Shown one piece after another: positions 39,545 to 51,900 of a stretch of 64,000 bases of DNA. The position numbers and the translations under genes were made by a program. Source of the DNA: Piscicola geometra (lineage: Eukaryota; Annelida; Clitellata; Hirudinida; Piscicolidae); the NCBI GenBank assembly GCA_943735955.1, contig OX030961.1:3024420-3088419 (forward strand), given 5' to 3'. The number at the start of each line of letters is the position of its first letter. The stretch's first letter is position 1. The notes below the pieces were generated by a model. It did no database searches, was not told where the DNA came from, and worked only from the letters and a program-made list of their open reading frames with translations.

Positions 39545-40152
39545 ATGTTGGAAATGGACTTAGAAGTGCCAGAATCGACCGGCTACCAGCCAAACTGGCT
39601 GATTGTGATGCTGCATTCCATGCCACACTTAGACTTTTCCCTGGAGCTTGTCAACTCCACTTTCAACTTCGAAAACTCCAAATACAAAGAGGCATTTAAT
39701 TATAATTTATTCATGAAATTATTTTAGCTATATTTCATAAACTTAAAACTGCTCAAAATTGTTAATAAAATTGCATTTTTCATTATTATTCTCAAAATCA
39801 AAACGGAAAATTTAAATTCACAAAAAATAATAAAAATCTTATACCATCATTTCAATTACCCAGTCCCTAATCTTCTGGGCCTCAGTTCCTGTACTCATGC
39901 TGCTTCTCATGCTGATGTCACTGCTCGCCTACTTGGTCTTCCGTTGCATCTGCAAGCTGCGCTACGATGAGGAGGCGGCAGACGAGGGTGGCGAGGTGCA
40001 AGAACCGAGTCTGCAGGGCGTCCAGAATTGTCTGGCATGCCTCAGATGGACCTCCACCAGTCTGGCCATCATCGCATGGTTGGGACTTTTGTGTGTGTGT
40101 GTGTGTTTTGTGTGTGTGTGTGTGTGTTTGTTTGTGTGTTTGCGTGTGTGTT

Positions 40153-40185
<33 letters not shown>

Positions 40186-40469
40186 CTGACTGAATGCTCT
40201 TGATAATGATGATGAACAATATATTCTTGTACTATTGCGTGTGTTAATTAGTATTGAATGCTTTTGAGGATGATGAATACAAAACTTTTAATAATAAGTA
40301 TTAAAATAATTGAAATATCATTACTAGAATGACTGATCTACTTTACTCTACAGCGGCACGTCTGCAGTGGGTTTCTATGGCAACCGACTCACCCACAAGG
40401 GCGTCAACGAACTGGCCGACTCAATCAACTACGTCATCTACTCCTCCTACATGGCCAGAAACCAGGTTA

Positions 40470-40501
<32 letters not shown>

Positions 40502-41741
40502 ATGATGATGTTAATGATGATCATGAGGATAATGATAATGATTATGATTTATACATGCTCACATATACGACACAGCATGACATAAACATGAGAAACACAC
40601 TTTGCGCACTCCTCGGCACCATCACTTGATCATCAAACACCAAGCAGATGATCCTCCTAAAGTCGAGCATGGCCAGGGTTTCGAAGGGCATCATGGGGGT
40701 GCGCGAGGTGATCGAGAAGCACATGGCCGCCGACAACGCTCACTACTACAGTTACAACTACGCCAACGTCTCGCACTTCAACTACCACCTGACCGAACTC
40801 AACAAGGCGTTGCAGCAGAATAAGGTGTTGTTGTGCGTGTATGTGTGTGTGTAATGGGGTGGCATTTATAGTGTTAGTGGCATTTTTAATGATGATTGTG
40901 ATGATGGGTATTGATGATAAGTATGCTAACTTATTACTTGTTATGTTTGTTTTTATTTTTACTTATAATTATCACCAACCACTACCACTATCTTTACCAT
41001 CTTAACATATACTTGTCAACACTACCACCTTAGTTTCCATCATTATCATCACCACCACCATAATCATCATCATCACCACCATCATCATCATCACCACCAC
41101 CATCATCATCATCACCACCACCATCATCATCACCACCAGGACATCATGAGGAACTTGGGGTTGGTGGTCAATCTGGAGAGTACCAACGCCCTGACAGCCA
41201 AGCATGATATGCACCATGCCCTCGGGACCACCAAGAACTATGAGTTCTATAGGTGCTGCTGTGGTGGTGGTGGTTGTGGTGGTGGTTGTGGTGCTGTGGG
41301 GGTGGTTGTGGTGCTGTGGTGGTGGTTATGGTGCTGTGGTGGTGGTTGTGGTGCTGTGGTGGTGGTTGTGGTGCTGTGGTTGTGGGGTGGGGTCTGATCG
41401 TGGGGTGTAGTTGTTTTAATGGTGTTGTGGGGTGTGGTTGTTTTAGTGGTGTTGTGGTTTGGTTGTGGTTAGGGCATGGTGTTGTTGTGATGTAGTGTGC
41501 GTGCTGTGGTTGCGTATGGCTTATAGTATTTCGTTTAGTTATGGTTGAATATGTGTCAGATGGTAGTGTCGCAGTGTAGTTTTTCAAAAAAACAGTTACA
41601 CAAGCACTATCACAACTCAATGTGCACACGACAGATGGTTGGTGGTGGTGATAGTCTTCTCCTGGCTCATCTTCCTCTTCCTCATCCTCTTGGTCGGCAT
41701 CGCCAGAAACTCCAAATGCCTCTTGCTGCTGTGCGTGCCTT

Positions 41742-41835
<94 letters not shown>

Positions 41836-44800
41836 TTGTTCTTGCAATTTATTCTATTTGTGATTACCATTTGTGAAATTATTAAAATTGTCAAAGTTTA
41901 CAATTTAAATTGTTTGTCTACTATTGAGTATGCTTGAGATAACTGTTTTGTGTAAAGGTTATTTTTTTATACTTGAATAACCGGCTAAGTACATTTCATG
42001 TTTAAGCATTAAACTACCTCGTGTTCTCTTCCTCTCCCTCGATGGTGTACAGGTTCTGCTCTTTCGGCATCTTCTCCCTGGTCGCTTCTTGCCTCTCTGC
42101 CAGCATCCACCTTGCCTTCGCCATTGTTTGTACATTAAAACAAATGTTTTCAACAAGATGCTCTTACATATCCATACCTCCATACCTTGAAATATTGGTC
42201 CCACTTCTTAAACCCTTCCAAGCCACACTTGCACACACATACTTCCACCACACACTTCCACACATACCTCCACCACACACTCTTCCAACCCACACTTGCA
42301 CACACAAACCCTTCCAACCCACTTTTGCACACACATACATACCCTTCCAAGCCACACTTGCACACACACACATACTCTTCCAAGCCACACTTGCACACAC
42401 AAACCCTTCCAAGCCACACCTGCACACACACACATACATATTTCCAAGCCACACTTGCACACACACACATACATATTTCCAAGCCACACTTGCACACACA
42501 CACACACATCCTTCCAACTCACACTTGCACACACACACACACTTGCTCACACACATCTTCACAGACAACTCCAAGCCACACTTGCTCACACACATCTTCA
42601 CAGACAACTCCAACCCACACTTGCTCACACACATCTTCACAGACAACTCCAAGCCACACTTGCTCACACACATCTTCACAGACAACTCCAAGCCACACTT
42701 GCACACACACATCTTCACAGACAACTCCAAGCCACACTTGCTCACACACATCTTCACAGACAACTCCAAGCCACACTTGCTCACACACATCTTCACAGAC
42801 AACTCCAACCCACACTTGCACACACACACACACACACCTCCACCACAGGGTGTGTCAGACTTCTGCAGTCTGCCAGAGACCTCGGTGACTGACCTTCTCA
42901 CCCAGTACATAGACATACGTGCGTACAATTATACACCCTTTTCTCGTGATCTCTATTAGGGTGTTGCATTTTTATTGTTATATTGCATTATTTTTATTTT
43001 TATTATATTTCATTATTATTATTATATTGCATTGTTATTATAATTATTATATTGCATTGTTATTATTATTATTATTATTATTGTATAGAGATTCTTGTTT
43101 GCAGGATTGGCTACCTACTACGTCAAATGCGACCCGCTGTACATCTCTAATCCATACAAAGAGGTTGCCATGTCTTTATGCTACTATCATCAGCACCATC
43201 ACTCCAGAGACACTATCATCATTACTCCAACGACGCTATTATCATCATTATCATTATCGACATGATTATAATGATAAGTATCAATCAGCGCTCCCTTCGC
43301 GTGCCGACGCTATATAAATACGGCAATTATTATTATCATCATCATTATCATCATACGGCTATTATTATTATCATCATTGACATAATCAATTTAGCTAGTA
43401 GCTATTGTGCCTATAAGCACTCTGCCTGAGGATTTCTCGAGCCATGCAAACTCACTTTCAACTCACGCAGCACTTTGCGAACGCGCAGACAAACGTCTTC
43501 GAGGTGCAGACGATTGTCTACTTCACCATCCAATCCGTCAGGCACTTGATACCGCAGGGAGAGGTGGGTGGGTGCATGCGTTGGTTGGTAGTTTGGGTGG
43601 ATGGGTTGGCGGAAATGTGGGGGAATGAGTTGCTTAAAATGTGGGTAGATGAACGCGGATTACAAGGCTTAGCTCGATGGCCTGCCTCTATGATTCTCGC
43701 CTCGTCACACGCGCATAACACCCGATGGCGATTCAGTTCGCCAAGGCGATCAAGTCTCTGGAACAGGGCATCTCGGAGGTGAGCTCGTGCATCGTCAAGT
43801 TGCTCGCCGTCATCGACTGCAACAACCTCCACAACGACTACCAGACAGGCATCAAGGGCGTCTGTCTAGCCACGTTGTCAGTTTTTTTCTGCGATGTTTT
43901 TTATTGATTCAATTTCTGTGACTAAATCCATTCATTATTTGAAAAATGCTTCTATTTAGGTCTTACACCTAATATATACAGCGTATTACGAAATTTTTGA
44001 GCCTGTTGAGATACCAAAAAATCTTATACATAAATAAAAATTTCTCAATTTTAAAAGTGAAAAAGGAGGTAAAAAAAACATTAAAAATCCTCTCCCCAGT
44101 TACTTTGATTGACATCCTTATGTATAATGCATGAACGACCTGCAGGCCAGGCATTGCGATGTCGGTGTTGTTGTGCACGATGCTTGCGCTCCTCCTCACC
44201 ACACTGGTCTTCCTCGTCATCAAGCTGTGGAGAGTCTTCAGGTCGCCGTCCTAACAAATGCAACTTTCATCTTTCACTTTTAAAACACAACATCTCAGCC
44301 TTCTTATCTCAGAAACCTACTCACCATCAAAAACAGCAATAAACATCTTCGTTCATCATCCACTACGACATTACTTAAAGCTCCTGTAAGAACCAACATA
44401 GCCAACCGTGCATTCCGCCACTCATCACCATCAATCTGGAACAGCCTACCACCACACATCAGAAACAGCACATCCCTATCAATATTCAAGAAAAAAATAA
44501 AAACTCATTACTTTCAACTAGCATTTATTTAATCATCTTTCCTCTTATTTTCTTTTATTTCATTGACTTATTCACTTAGTCATTCATTTGTAGTTATTTA
44601 CTCAGTCATTTATTTCATGATTTTTTAAAATTTTATTTCTTTTTTATCTATTATTATTATTAATCCACTAAGTACCTGACAAAGAGCGCTTCTGTTGCGT
44701 GCCTTAGCGCTATACAAATGAATTTTTTAATTATTATTATTATTATTCATCTTGCTTTTTTGTAGATTTTATTTTCACTAACCACGAGAAAAAAATTCTT

Positions 44801-45063
44801 TATAATCATTACTCACCAATGCCACCCACCTATTCACTCACTACCATCACTACTCACTCATTCACTCACTCACTCACTCACTCACCACCGTCTCTCACAG
44901 GCCACTGCAAGATTCGATCATCAAGGCACCACAAGGCCTCTCCGATTCGTTCCAGGAACGTTCGCTGCAGAGGGGCGAAAGCAGTGCCAGTCTGTGTCGA
45001 CAGTACACCGGCCTCATCAACCCCTCTGACAGCTGCGGTGCCATCAGGGAGTCGATTGCTTAG
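39545..45063 (+). CDS. TTYH: Tweety family (TTYH) multi-pass membrane protein
   Basis: Exons: 39545-39691, 39864-40078, 40354-40465, 40648-40824, 41140-41252, 41635-41730, 42053-42125, 42849-42918, 43105-43163, 43471-43563, 43737-43873, 44146-44241, 44901-45063; 516 residues, all in phase. Family signatures run in the expected order: YQPNWLIVMLHSMPHLDFSL at the N terminus, TM1 (SLIFWASVPVLMLLLMLMSL), a cysteine-rich loop, GFYGN, a long extracellular helical region, RWLVVVIVFSWLIFLFLILL, FGIFSLVASCLSASIHLAFA, SDFC, YYVKCDP, CNNLHNDYQTGIKGVC and the last TM (SVLLCTMLALLLTTLVFLVI). Tweety proteins were described as volume- or Ca-activated anion channels, though recent structures show no clear pore. 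The intron 1 donor is GC (39692). The exon start at 43471 is the least certain. Confidence 0.92.
40090..40185 (+). repeat. (TG)n repeat after a TTYH donor
   Basis: Starts 11 bp after the donor at 40079 and ends before CTGACTGAATG. Confidence 0.93.
40466..40550 (+). repeat. (GAT)n repeat starting at a TTYH donor
   Basis: The intron begins GTTATGATGATGATG, changes to GGT triplets and back to GATGAT. Confidence 0.88.
41035..41138 (+). repeat. (CACCATCAT)n repeat ending at a TTYH acceptor
   Basis: CAT/CAC triplets run directly into CACCACCAG, the acceptor for the exon at 41140. Confidence 0.93.
41253..41480 (+). repeat. GTGGTGGTT/GTGCTGTG minisatellite starting at a TTYH donor
   Basis: The intron begins GTGCTGCTGTGGTGGTGG; the unit GTGGTGGTTGTGGTGCTGTG then repeats about six times. 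Confidence 0.9.
41743..41834 (+). repeat. (TG)n microsatellite after a TTYH donor
   Basis: 46 or so TG dinucleotides starting 12 bp past the donor GTGCGTGCC at 41731. Confidence 0.97.
42220..42838 (+). repeat. CACACTTGCACACAC repeats and a 39-bp minisatellite before a TTYH acceptor
   Basis: Two related arrays. First, irregular CAAGCCACACTTGCACACAC units (42220-42545). Then seven copies of a 39-bp unit containing CACATCTTCACAGACAACTC (42551-42825). Each unit has a TTCACAG that looks like a 3' splice site. The true acceptor CACCACAG at 42848 follows. Confidence 0.93.
43285..43350 (+). mobile_element. LINE-type 3' terminus with ATT tail
   Basis: AGCGCTCCCTTCGCGTGCCG then ACGCTATATAAATACGG and (ATT)n, in the TTYH intron 43164-43470. 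Same end as at 15395 and 44690. Confidence 0.6.
44270..44760 (+). mobile_element. Non-LTR retrotransposon 3' end (CR1/L2-like)
   Basis: The frame reads VRTNIANRAFRHSSPSIWNS, then LPPHIRNSTSLSIFKKKIKT and a stop: the conserved tail of LINE ORF2. About 150 bp of AT-rich 3' UTR follows, ending GTTGCGTGCCTTAGCGCTAT ACAAA and (ATT)n, the element's 3' terminus. It lies in sense in the last TTYH intron and is 5' truncated, as is usual. Confidence 0.82.
44849..44884 (+). repeat. (ACTC)n microsatellite before the last TTYH exon
   Basis: ACTCACTCATTCACTCACTC repeats, 16 bp before the acceptor CTCTCACAG at 44900. Confidence 0.9.
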
Positions 45064-45542
45064 CACTTCCTTCAAGCTCCTCTCTGCTGTGTCGTCTCAA
45101 CCAGCGTCGTCTCTTTGTATTTCTCGATGCTTTTGTATTGATGCGTTCTAGTCATTGCGCGTGTATTTGTCGGCATTGCTCCTCACTCACTCACTCACTC
45201 ACTCACTCATTCCTCGAGGCAGCTTGCATGCATAGACATTTCAATTTCTTGGTGTACCTCTACATTTTGTTAATGTCTCAGAGCAACTGGTCGTAGTTAG
45301 TGTTTTTTTTTAAAGCTCCGTTGTCGTGTGTTTGCGTAAAATTAATATTTTGATACAACTTCAATACTTGTATGTAAGATTGCATGCATGATTTCATAAC
45401 GATGAAGAACAGAAATAATAACGGTTAGAACAAAAGCGTTATGTCTAAGTACCTCATGAGACAACATTAATAAAACGTATATAGTTGTTAATGTTTAGAA
45501 CGAGAACAAGCACAAACAGCGTTTATAAAGCCAAACGAAAGG
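45064..45542. other. Convergent 3' region between TTYH and the collagen gene
   Basis: Holds both 3' UTRs. A short ACTC repeat lies at 45183-45208 and AATAAA at about 45469-45474 would suit TTYH, 406 nt past its stop. No minus-strand AATAAA for the collagen was recognised. Confidence 0.5.
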
Positions 45543-45982
45543 TTACGTCTCTGAGGCGCCTTGAACGCCCAGCACGATGCCACAACTCCTAGCATCTCGT
45601 CTTCTTGAGGCTACTGACACGACGCTTGAAGCCCGCCCAGAAGATGAGTCTGCTATTGCACTAATGTAGAGTTTTGGTAGTACATGCTTTGAAGATGTAT
45701 TAAAGTTTGATTTAACCGCCTCACTTGCTTCTCTATCCATTTGCTCAAAAACATCGGATCGGAATGATAATTTACTCTTTCGCTCAATCTCCCTTTTCCT
45801 CTTCGCCAGCCTCTGGAATCTGATGACGATTATGGTGACCATGGCTGTCACTGCAACAGACAAGAGAGACGCCCACACGAAGTAGATGATGCTGATGGTG
45901 TTCAAGGCAACGGACGACTGCTCCAACAGCTTCATCAGCTGCTGACTTTCAACGATCGTGTCATCTAGCTCGCTTCTGAGTT
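45543..45982 (-). other. Terminal collagen exon: juxtamembrane coil, transmembrane helix and cytoplasmic tail
   Basis: Starts with the split codon C|AA after ATG C at 46077, so the joint is in phase. It encodes a 29-residue acidic/hydrophobic linker with heptad spacing, the 25-residue membrane helix with no charged residue, then seven Arg/Lys within 15 residues. The tail is rich in Ser ([18 protein letters not shown]) and ends GVQGASET before TAA at 45543. The positive-inside rule puts this tail in the cytosol. Confidence 0.85.
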
Positions 45983-48900
45983 CTAGAGTTTTAAAAAATT
46001 CAAAAATTAATATGTCATATTATAAGAATATTCAAGAAAACAAGACAATATAGACTATTATATAGTCAAGGCTCACGCATGAAGCCAACTCCGAGTGCTC
46101 CACGGTTTCCCTGAGGACCAGTAAAGCCCATTACACCAGTGTCTCCAATGTTTCCTGTGTCTCCAGGCACTCCTGTCGCTCCAGTGTTACCATTTTGGCC
46201 TAGAGTGGTCATTGAAACGTTGGCATGACTCAAAAATAAGCCGTAAATGTGTAATGAAAGAATTGAAAAAGTTTGAATCCAAAAAAACGAACCGGCGCTT
46301 CCAGTCGACCCAGTCCTGCCAGCGTCTCCAGTGCTTCCCGTTGCTCCGTTTTGTCCTCTCACGCCGAAGAATCCCCTGTTACCTTCTGGGCCTGTGCTGC
46401 CCGTGAAACCTGTGAAGCCCCTTTCGCCAGCATTGCCAGGAGAACCTTGTCTACCTGGATAGCCTTGCAGTCCCGCGTCACCGTTTGGTCCAGTCGGTCC
46501 TTTGAAAGAGAATTTAAGATAAAATAAATTGAGTTTAAAAAACCCTATTAATAAAAACGTAAAAAAGATATGAACCTGTGTTTCCTGTAAAGCCCATCGG
46601 ACCAGGTGCTCCGACTTGGCCAATAGGTCCTTGAATGCCAACACTTCCAGGAGGACCATTTTCCCCGGTGAACCCTTGATTTCCTTGGGACCCTGGAGCC
46701 CCCTGACGACCTGTTTCTCCTATTGAACCTTTCACGCCAATCAATCCATCTTTTCCAAACGGTCCCTGTAATCCAGTAGCTCCACTATCGCCTATTTAAA
46801 AATCACATTTTATAGGTCAAATTATTGATTAAACGATATTCAAACGATAGAGAGAAAATTTGAAATAGAAACAAACAAATTGGTAAATACAAAGTAACTA
46901 GCCGATATTGCCGACAGCTCCTCTTGGACCGACAACGCCGGGAAAGCCTGGAGGTCCTTGAGGTCCCATATCTCCATACGAGCCATTTCTGCCTAGACTG
47001 CCTGTGAAGCCAGGGGGTCCGATTGGGCCCAGATTACCAGGTGGACCTTGAGGCCCAGCAGGACCAAGAGGACCAGTGCCACCTACGGGTCCTTGTGGTC
47101 CAAATGGACCTTGGTATCCAATTGGGCCAGGAGGTCCTGTTCCTCCCAAAAGTCCTTCGGGTCCTCTCGGCCCAGGTGGACCAGGCTGTCCGATATTTCC
47201 TGGGCCTCCTCGAGGGCCGGTATCACCAAAAACTCCTTTGGGACCGATTGGACCTATCTCGCCTCTGAATCCAGTACCGCCTGTATTACCAGGAGGTCCT
47301 CTGACGCCTGAAGGACCATTTTCTCCATAAGGTCCTGGAACCCCATCATTTCCTTTTAAGCCCTTCTCTCCAATTGGACCTGGGCCTCCAGCAGGACCTA
47401 TAAATCCTACTTGACCTCTCACTCCTTGGTTTCCTTGCAAGCCTTCAGGTCCCGTTGCTCCTCTAACACCAGCTGGTCCTACAGGGCCTTGTTGTCCTAT
47501 CTGACCGGGTGAGCCTATCGGACCTATAGGTCCTGTGTCTCCAGGTGCACCGATGTTTCCAAGTGGACCAATAGGACCGATAGGCCCAGTTGCTCCGAAG
47601 GGGCCAGTCATTCCTAGTGGCCCAATGTTTCCAACCGGTCCCGGAGAGCCTCTTTCGCCTGTCGGTCCTGTGTTACCGCTGTTACCGAAAGCACCAACAG
47701 GTCCTATGGGTCCAGGAATGCCAAAGTTACCCGTGTCTCCTTTTGGTCCTTGTATACCCTTATCTCCAACTGGTCCAAGAACGCCAGGAAACCCCTGAAT
47801 TCCAGGAGGACCAACTGGCCCTGGAACACCAGTGGCTCCCATTCTACCAGGAGATCCAATCTCACCTAGAGGACCTCTCACTCCTACAACCCCATCACTT
47901 CCTTTAGCCCCTGTATCTCCTATACTTCCTCTAAGACCTTTAGGGCCGATTGGACCTGTACCTCCGGTGCTTCCACTGAATCCTAGAGGACCAACTGAAC
48001 CATATTGACCTATAGGGCCTTTTGGTCCAACCTGACCTGTATTTCCAGGATTGCCAGCAGGACCAGTTGGACCAGGAATTCCAATATCACCTCTGAAACC
48101 AGGGCCTCCTTTGATTCCCACAGGACCGATTAAACCAGTATCTCCTCTGGGACCAGGATCTCCCCTCTCTCCTTGGAAGCCTCTTGTACCATTTGGTCCA
48201 ATCGGCCCTGTTTCTCCCAGCACTCCATCTTGTCCGAACCCACCTCTTATGCCTTGTGGGCCTGTTATTCCAGTGTTACCTAAGAAATACGTGTTTAAAT
48301 TAATTAAAGAAAAAAAATATATATATAGAAATTTATAGAAGAAATATATAAAATTAATATTAACACTACAGCTTAAAAAACTAGGATAAATAAGTGCTTA
48401 ATTATATAATATCTGATTTAAATCAATATATTGGATACAATCAAAAAAGTATTAAAAAGTACCTTGTAAACCAACTGGGCCAAAGGCACCTCTAGCTCCT
48501 TGAATACCGACAGGACCAGGTGCACCCGTACCCGGAACACCTGCTTCGCCTACCAAGCCCTGTCTTCCAGGAGGCCCAATTGGTCCGAGAAGTCCTTGAA
48601 CTCCAGTTTCTCCTTTCGGACCAATTGCTCCTATCAAACCTCTTGCTCCAGCAGGACCTGGAAACCCTAGTTCGCCTCGTGCGCCTGTGGGTCCTTGGGG
48701 TCCCGTGAAGCCAATAGGTCCTGGTGCACCGACTCGTCCTTGAAAACCTATAAATCCTTCAGGACCAGTAGCGCCACTAGCTCCTGTATTTCCGGGGTTA
48801 CCATCATCTCCTCTGTTACCAGTTGGACCTGTTGGGCCTATCACGCCGGTACTTCCAGTGAAGCCCTGAGGACCTAGACCCCCTCTGATGCCTCTTGGTC

Positions 48901-51900
48901 CTATATCTCCCTGCAAGCCAATTGAACCATTTGCTCCTCTGGGTCCTATCGGTCCTTCCAATCCTCGTTGACCATTTGGACCTGGGTTTCCAGCAATGCC
49001 TGCAAAGTAAATGGGTATGTAATATAATTTCAAAATGTTTATTATTTTATTTACGTAAATTTCAAAAACATCTCTTCAAAGATGGGAAAAAAATGTTACA
49101 GGGCTTATAGATACTGATGTAATGTAATATGATAATATTATCAACCTGTATCACCAGAAGGACCAGTGTCTCCTCTTACTCCAGGATCTCCGATAGGACC
49201 AAAACTACCAGAAGGTCCAATGGGTCCGTCAGGTCCAGGCCGTCCAGGGAGGCCAGGAGGCCCTATGACTCCTCTATTTCCAACAAACCCTTCAGAGCCT
49301 TTAAAGCCTTTTGGACCAAGAGGTCCGGTATCTCCGAGGGCACCAACAGGTCCAGTGTCTCCAGAAGGACCAACAAAGCCCACAGGACCTATCGGACCTT
49401 GGGGACCAACCACACCAACCAAACCTGCTCTTCCGACCGGGCCAGGTACTCCTTGAGGCCCTGCAAAACCCGTCGCACCAATTGGGCCATTCTCACCAAT
49501 CCGTCCTACGGCTCCCACTGGTCCGATTTCTCCTGTGTTCCCGGGTGTTCCCGACTCTCCGACTAAACCAACGTTACCAATTATTCCACTCAATCCAGGA
49601 GAACCCTTTGCTCCTGTTCTTCCAGTATTTCCAGGAGCTCCATCAGGTCCTACAATACCTGGAATACCAGGAATACCTTGTACGCCAGTGTCACCTTGTG
49701 TTCCATTTATCCCTTGTGGTCCTTTTTGGCCGATTGGACCAAGAAAACCTTGAAAGTTGTGTTTTTAAATTACTAAATATCGACACTGTAAAATTATTAT
49801 AATGTAGTTTAACAGCTTCATCTTACCTGGCACACCAACTCCTCCAATCTGTCCTGTGTTTCCAATATTTCCTACAGGACCAAGAACTCCAACGGGACCG
49901 GTTTGACCAATATTTCCAGCGACACCCTCTGGACCAGGGACTCCTGTAGCGCCTTGCTCTCCCCTGACTCCTTGCTGTCCTCCGAAGCCTGGATCTCCCC
50001 TGCGACCAGTATCCCCAGTTGATCCACTTGCTCCCACAAAGCCAGTGAAACCTGTTGATCCCGTAAAACCTGTATTTCCCATTTCACCCGTAAACCCTGC
50101 CTGGCCAGTATTCCCAGGAACACCTCTTTCTCCATTCAACCCAGGCAATCCAGTATAACCAACAGGTCCAGTGGACCCACTGTCACCAACGTCTCCTTTA
50201 GGCCCTGGCAGACCAACTAGACCTGGAAAACCCAAGTCACCCATATCCCCTTGTGTGCCCTGGAGTCCAGGCAAACCTCTTTCCCCTTGTAAACCGACAT
50301 TTCCAGTGGCACCAGGGAATCCAATATCTCCTGGCGATCCTACCGTTCCTGTGAAACCGGTGAAGCCTGTGTCACCTACAGGTCCTGGAAATCCTGATTC
50401 TCCGTCTACTCCTGGCGTTCCTCTCAAACCATCAGGCCCTTGTGGTATATTGCTTGAATAATATTATTGTGAAAAATTACACTATCCGTTTTATAGCTAA
50501 AAATTATTTTGATACTTGAGTGCTATTCAAAACTGAAAGTCATGGATTAATCGTCATACACAGCATACCTTTGTCGCCTGGCAGACCCACATTGCCTTGA
50601 TCTCCTCGCTGTCCTTTCGATCCGATGCCACCAGTGAAGCCAGTACCTCCAGAAGCACCTGGCAAGCCTGGAGGTCCTTGAACTCCTTCAGGGCCGATTC
50701 TGCCAGTGAATCCTGGTCCTCCCGTATCGCCCGAGTTTCCTACCGCACCTTGTGGACCGGGATTTCCGACAGGACCCTCGAAACCATTTCTTCCTTTCAG
50801 ACCCTCAGGGCCTTTCAAGCCTTCTGGACCCATAGAACCTGGACTTCCTTGGCTGCCATTTGGTCCTGTAGGGCCAATGGAACCGGTTGGTCCCGTCTGT
50901 CCAGTGCCTCCAACTGGTCCTATATTGCCTTGTTGTCCTTTCGGACCAGCTGCTCCTGAAGCTCCTGTGTCACCGTCTACTCCTTGCTCTCCGGGCAAAC
51001 CTTGGCTTCCGAAAACTCCTATGGGTCCTGTGAATCCTTGAGGTCCAGGCTCTCCTGTGGAACCAGGCGCACCTGAAGGTCCATTGACTCCTCTCACTCC
51101 TTCTTGGCCTACAGAACCATTTAAACCTTGTGCTCCTGTGTCTCCTACTTCTCCAACAGGACCTATTGCTCCAGGAAAGCCTTGCTGACCGGCAAAACCA
51201 GGCAAGCCGGTATCGCCAACTTCACCAACTGGTCCTGGATCTCCTGCAGGTCCTCTGATTCCTGAATCTCCTGTTCTTCCTGTAGATTATAACTTGCTTT
51301 AAATACTAGTTTAATTTAAATTTATAATTTTATAAATCTATGGCTTTTCAACTCATTCAAAATTATATATTTTTGATTTTTTTTCTCCAATTTATCAGAA
51401 AAGTATACCTTCAGGCCCAGTTCCTCCACTGACACCAGTAGCTCCCTGTTGTCCACGTAAACCTTGTAGTCCAATGTTGCCTAGAGTGCCAGGCTGGCCA
51501 GTAGCACCTGTTATTCCTGTAGCTCCAACGTCTCCAGGCTGTCCTCTAGGTCCCTGGAAACCTGGATCACCGGTATCTCCTTCAGCACCAGTATTTCCAG
51601 TGCTTCCGCTCAAACCACGTTCTCCTTGTAGTCCTTTCGGTCCTGATGCTCCAGTGAAGCCACTAGCCCCAGTGTCTCCACTCAAACCAACTGGCCCCAC
51701 CGGTCCGACACTTCCTTCAAAACCTGTTGAACCAGGACTTCCTGTATCGCCTGTATCACCACTCACTCCTGGACTTCCCTGAGCGCCATTCGGTCCTTCT
51801 CGGCCCACTGGCCCTGCTCTTCCAATCGGCCCGACCTCTCCATTCGGGCCTTGTTCACCTGTTTATAAAATTGTAAATCTCAAAATATACGAATAAAAAG

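Noticed and set aside
42150..42960. A 312-codon plus-strand frame and a 254-codon minus-strand frame at 42 kb
   Set aside because: Both are read through the CACACTTGCACACAC repeats of a TTYH intron. Only the short ends belong to real exons.
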